Below, piece by piece: positions 61,388 through 64,000 of a DNA stretch of 64,000 nt. The notes below the pieces were generated by a model. That model did not search any database and was not told the origin of the DNA. It worked only from the letters and a program-made list of their open reading frames with translations. This stretch comes from Rossellomorea marisflavi (GTDB lineage Bacteria; Bacillota; Bacilli; Bacillales; Bacillaceae_B). Positions within the stretch are counted from its first letter, which is position 1, and every line of letters begins with the position of its first letter. The DNA is taken from NCBI GenBank assembly GCA_003667865.1, contig CP033051.1, positions 1,757,501 to 1,821,500 on the forward strand. Reading direction: 5' to 3'. The translations under genes were made by a program, and so were the position numbers.

Positions 61388-61472
61388 GGGGAATTCCTCG
61401 CAGCTTTATCCTATATATAGTTATGCAGTGACAGGTTCGCGTTTTGGTGTCCAACATGTACGCAACATAAGA

Positions 61473-61507
61473 AAATCTCAAAGTTATATATTCTTTGAGA
61501 TTTTTTA
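61473..61507 (+). terminator. Terminator of the antiporter gene
   Basis: AAATCTCAAAG pairs with CTTTGAGATTT perfectly, then TTTAT. Confidence 0.92.
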
Positions 61508-61670
61508 TCCACTTCTATTTTAGAATGTCCCCTCACTAATTCAAAGGTATATCTAGATACCCATCATCATATAACTTAAGAAAAGCAAACTGGACAAGTG
61601 ATAAGTATAATTTTGTTACTTGTATTTTTTGCATGTCTTCAAATGGGAATTAGAAGGAGGTTGAAATGAG

Positions 61671-62939
61671 TTGGAGGCTATACAAGGTTTATTAATTGAA
61701 TTGGAGATTGCTCCGACTATAGCAAAATATCTATCTCTTTCAATGATGGTTTTACTTATAGGAGGAATCTGTTTCATTGCCAATATCATTTCAAAGAAAG
61801 TGGTTATAAGACTCATTACCCATTTTGTAACCCAAAGTAAGTTTCCGCGTGCAACGCTGGTCATAAAGAGAAAGGTATTCGACAAGCTATCTCATATCGT
61901 TCCTGCGATTATTATTTATTATTTTTCTGCTACTTTACCAGATTATCAAATGGTGATAGAAAAGGGAGCGGTTACCTATATTCTTGTTGTTGGTTTAATG
62001 GTAATTCATGCTTTATTAACAACTGTAAACGATATTTATCAAACATACGAAATATCGAAGGTTAAACCGATAAAGGGGTATGTTTCTGTTGTAAACATTA
62101 TTGTGCTGATACTGGGTGGTATTCTTATCATCTCAAATCTGATGGGGCAGAGCCCTTTTATCCTTTTGAGTGGAATTGGTGCTCTTTCGGCCGTTCTTAT
62201 GTTAGTGTTTAAGGATTCTTTGTTAGGACTTGTTGCAGGAATCCAGCTAGCAGCTAATGATATGGTTCGGGTTGGAGATTGGATTGAAATGCCGAAGTAT
62301 GGAGCGGACGGAAACATCATTGATATCTCGTTAAACACAGTAAAGGTCCAAAACTTTGATAAAACGATTACGAATGTACCGAGCTATGCGCTCATCTCAG
62401 ACTCGTTTATTAACTGGAGAGGGATGGAGACATCGGGTGGACGACGAATGAAGCGCTCGATCCTAATTGATACAAATAGTATTTCTTTTTGTACGGAGAG
62501 TATGTTGGAGAAATTTAAAGAAATACACTATTTGAAGGATTTTATTGCGAAGAAAGAAAAAGAACATTCTGAATACAATTCACGTTATGGAATTTACGAG
62601 GAGAACAAGGTGAACGGAAGATCGCTTACGAACATAGGAGTATTTCGAACCTATGTTGAAAAGTATCTAAAGCATCATCCTGGTATTAATCAGAACATGA
62701 CATTAATGGTGCGCCAACTAACACCTAGTGAGCAGGGCTTGCCCATCGAAATTTATGCTTTTACAAACGATATTAAATGGGAAGTGTATGAATCCATCCA
62801 ATTTGAGATATTTGAACACTTGTTAGCTATAATGGGTGAGTTTGGTCTAAGAGTGTTTCAGAATCCATCAGGTAGTGATTTGAAGGAACTAATAGGCGAG
62901 ACACAGAAGAAGACTGTTCGATTTAAGAGTGTTGGGTAG
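61671..62939 (+). CDS. MscS-family mechanosensitive channel (YbdG-like)
   Basis: 422 residues. Five N-terminal helices, then the pore helix and beta domain GIGALSAVLMLVFKDSLLGLVAGIQLAANDMVRVGDWIEMPKYGADGNIIDISLNTVKVQNFDKTITNVP, and a long C-terminal cytoplasmic domain typical of the YbdG subtype. The start is TTG 61671, 10 bases after AAGGAGG. An ATG at 61666, better spaced, is out of frame and gives only nine codons, so either initiation is inefficient or one or two bases have been lost or gained here. Confidence 0.87.
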   Translation: MEAIQGLLIELEIAPTIAKYLSLSMMVLLIGGICFIANIISKKVVIRLITHFVTQSKFPRATLVIKRKVFDKLSHIVPAIIIYYFSATLPDYQMVIEKGAVTYILVVGLMVIHALLTTVNDIYQTYEISKVKPIKGYVSVVNIIVLILGGILIISNLMGQSPFILLSGIGALSAVLMLVFKDSLLGLVAGIQLAANDMVRVGDWIEMPKYGADGNIIDISLNTVKVQNFDKTITNVPSYALISDSFINWRGMETSGGRRMKRSILIDTNSISFCTESMLEKFKEIHYLKDFIAKKEKEHSEYNSRYGIYEENKVNGRSLTNIGVFRTYVEKYLKHHPGINQNMTLMVRQLTPSEQGLPIEIYAFTNDIKWEVYESIQFEIFEHLLAIMGEFGLRVFQNPSGSDLKELIGETQKKTVRFKSVG

Positions 62940-62997
62940 AATTGATAGAAGTGTTAAACCATTATACGTTTAATTTGTAATAGCAATAGTAGTTATG

Positions 62998-63049
62998 AGT
63001 CTGATTTCTACTGATAAGCACTAGCGGTAGAGATCAGGCTTCTCTTTTT
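62998..63049 (+). terminator. Terminator of the mechanosensitive channel gene
   Basis: AGTCTGAT-TCTAC pairs with GTAGA-ATCAGGCT (one G-T), then CTCTTTTT. Confidence 0.82.
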
Positions 63050-63112
63050 GTTTAGAATGGTATGGTAAGATAAAGTCAGAACATAACGTACTTGAAATGA
63101 GGTAAATAGTTA

Positions 63113-63532
63113 ATGGAATTAACTTTAACAAATGGCGAAGTTTATTCAATCAGAAACTTTAAGGAAGAAGATTTTGACTATGTACATGAGTTGAATGTCG
63201 AAGAGGGTTGGTCAAATCTTGTTCAGAAAAAGGAAGATACGAAGCTGGCTTGGGAACATTCAACTATAGCCCTGCTAGTCTTTGAAAATCATAATCTTGT
63301 TGCGTACATAAGGGGGTTCACTGATGGAAATGTTACGACATTTATATGTGAATTACTTGTTAATAAACGCTATCGTGGAAAAGGGATTGGCAAAGAACTA
63401 ATAAAATTTGTTCATCATTTATATCCAAAGACGAGAATAGACTTATTAGCTACAAGTTCATCGAAGTCATTTTATGAAGAGAATGATTATCGAGCATTCT
63501 ATGGTTTTAGAAAAACAATTGAAGAGTATTAG
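63113..63532 (+). CDS. GNAT-family N-acetyltransferase
   Basis: 139 residues with acetyl-CoA-binding motif A VNKRYRGKGIGKELIKFV and motif B SSKSFYEENDYRAF. The substrate (protein N-terminus, small amine or drug) is unknown. ATG 63113 has ATGAGG about 9 bases upstream, a modest ribosome site. Confidence 0.88.
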   Translation: MELTLTNGEVYSIRNFKEEDFDYVHELNVEEGWSNLVQKKEDTKLAWEHSTIALLVFENHNLVAYIRGFTDGNVTTFICELLVNKRYRGKGIGKELIKFVHHLYPKTRIDLLATSSSKSFYEENDYRAFYGFRKTIEEY

Positions 63533-63590
63533 AGATTAGTTTGGAAGATTCTGTAGTCGAAAAAGGTAATTTTAAAAAGGGAGTTATGCC

Positions 63591-63974
63591 ATGTCTGCTC
63601 GGTTATTTGGTTATTCTATTTTTATAGCTTTATTCATTATTTCAGGATGCTCCATGGCACAAACGAATAAAGTAACGATTGATAGTATCAATGCTGAAGA
63701 AGTATTAAGATTAGATCCTAATGCTGATATTTTTCAGTATGATGGAGTAATATATCAAACGGACATTAAATGGGTAGATGAATTAAATATAACGAAACAC
63801 AAGCAGGTGGGTGAAATAAACGTGCTTAATACGAAGAATACAGACTTTAAAGACTTTATGGCCAATAAATTACCTGTTGGGACGAAGCTATTTTCAGTTA
63901 AGGGAAGGGAAGATATTTTAATTGTTGAGTTACACGGAAAAATCCTGAAGTATCTTGCTATTGTAGAAGGTTAA
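63591..63974 (+). CDS. Small lipoprotein, 127 aa
   Basis: Signal peptide with lipobox FIISGC (Cys20), then a 107-residue extracytoplasmic domain: DSINAEEVLRLDPNADIFQYDGVIYQTDIKWVDEL and KLFSVKGREDILIVELHGKILKYLAIVEG. The pattern looks like small lipoproteins common in bacilli, function unknown. AAGGGAG lies 8 bases before the ATG. It is probably complete within the window. Confidence 0.78.
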   Translation: MSARLFGYSIFIALFIISGCSMAQTNKVTIDSINAEEVLRLDPNADIFQYDGVIYQTDIKWVDELNITKHKQVGEINVLNTKNTDFKDFMANKLPVGTKLFSVKGREDILIVELHGKILKYLAIVEG

Positions 63975-64000
63975 TCAACTCTTTTGGTGCCATTATTGTG

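Noticed and set aside
1-64000. Prophage, toxin-antitoxin, restriction-modification or other defence systems
   Set aside because: No integrase, capsid, methylase, nuclease or antitoxin-type genes were recognised; the only mobile trace is the decayed recombinase at 53.5 kb.

Overview
The window is chromosomal DNA of an AT-rich, motile, endospore-forming member of the Bacillaceae. Evidence for this is AGGAGG-type ribosome binding sites, sigma-D promoters in front of motility and chemotaxis genes, MotA/MotB, MreBH, PdaA (spore cortex muramic lactam), NsrR/Hmp, and a gene order between about 36.8 and 53.5 kb that follows the Bacillus subtilis yfkK-yfkJ-yfkI-yfkH-yfkF-yfkE-yfkD ... yfjS(pdaA) ... 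yfjP-yfjO block. The species is not identifiable by reading alone. No prophage, intact transposase, CRISPR array or canonical tRNA/rRNA was seen.

Layout. 0-6 kb: end of a nitric oxide synthase gene, a sortase with a duplicated-domain cell-wall protein, a nitroreductase with an Rrf2 regulator, and an ECF sigma/anti-sigma pair. 6-7.1 kb: a gene-free 320-bp tandem repeat. 7.1-12 kb: mreBH, then a nucleoside-type (BMP) binding lipoprotein and a chemoreceptor in one sigma-D operon. 12-18 kb: YhfK-like oxidoreductase, a DUF5667 protein with 11-residue repeats, an MFS transporter and aminopeptidase AmpS. 18-25 kb: a probable polysaccharide locus (response regulator with a possible degenerate GGDEF domain, HEAT-repeat membrane protein, processive GT2 synthase, convergent 1078-residue glycosidase-like membrane protein). 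25-27 kb: divergent nsrR and hmp with two NsrR-like operators. 28-31.5 kb: six-TM chemoreceptor and motAB, both with sigma-D-like promoters. 31.6-33.9 kb: psuK-psuG, then a tRNA-like hairpin. 34-37 kb: FAD monooxygenase and methyltransferase with coupled translation. 37-53.5 kb: the yfk/yfj block, interrupted by a ZosA-like P-type ATPase and carrying a truncated yfkE/chaA. 53.5-54.5 kb: a decayed recombinase. 54.5-64 kb: Cache-type chemoreceptor, Fur-box reductase, flavin monooxygenase, bdbD-bdbC, Na+/H+ antiporter, MscS channel, GNAT enzyme and lipoprotein.

The unusual content is largely in repeats and small elements. The 10-mer GGGACGGACC occurs 14 times, both as terminator arms and inside genes. 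A four-motif repeat is present as a 320-bp tandem array and again as a single unit 21 kb away. Four copies of a roughly 130-bp GC-rich palindromic element are present. A cloverleaf-like RNA lies after psuG. The best candidates for a poorly described protein system are the 18-25 kb polysaccharide locus and the BMP-chemoreceptor pair. All assignments are by motif recognition and recall of families; no searches were run.
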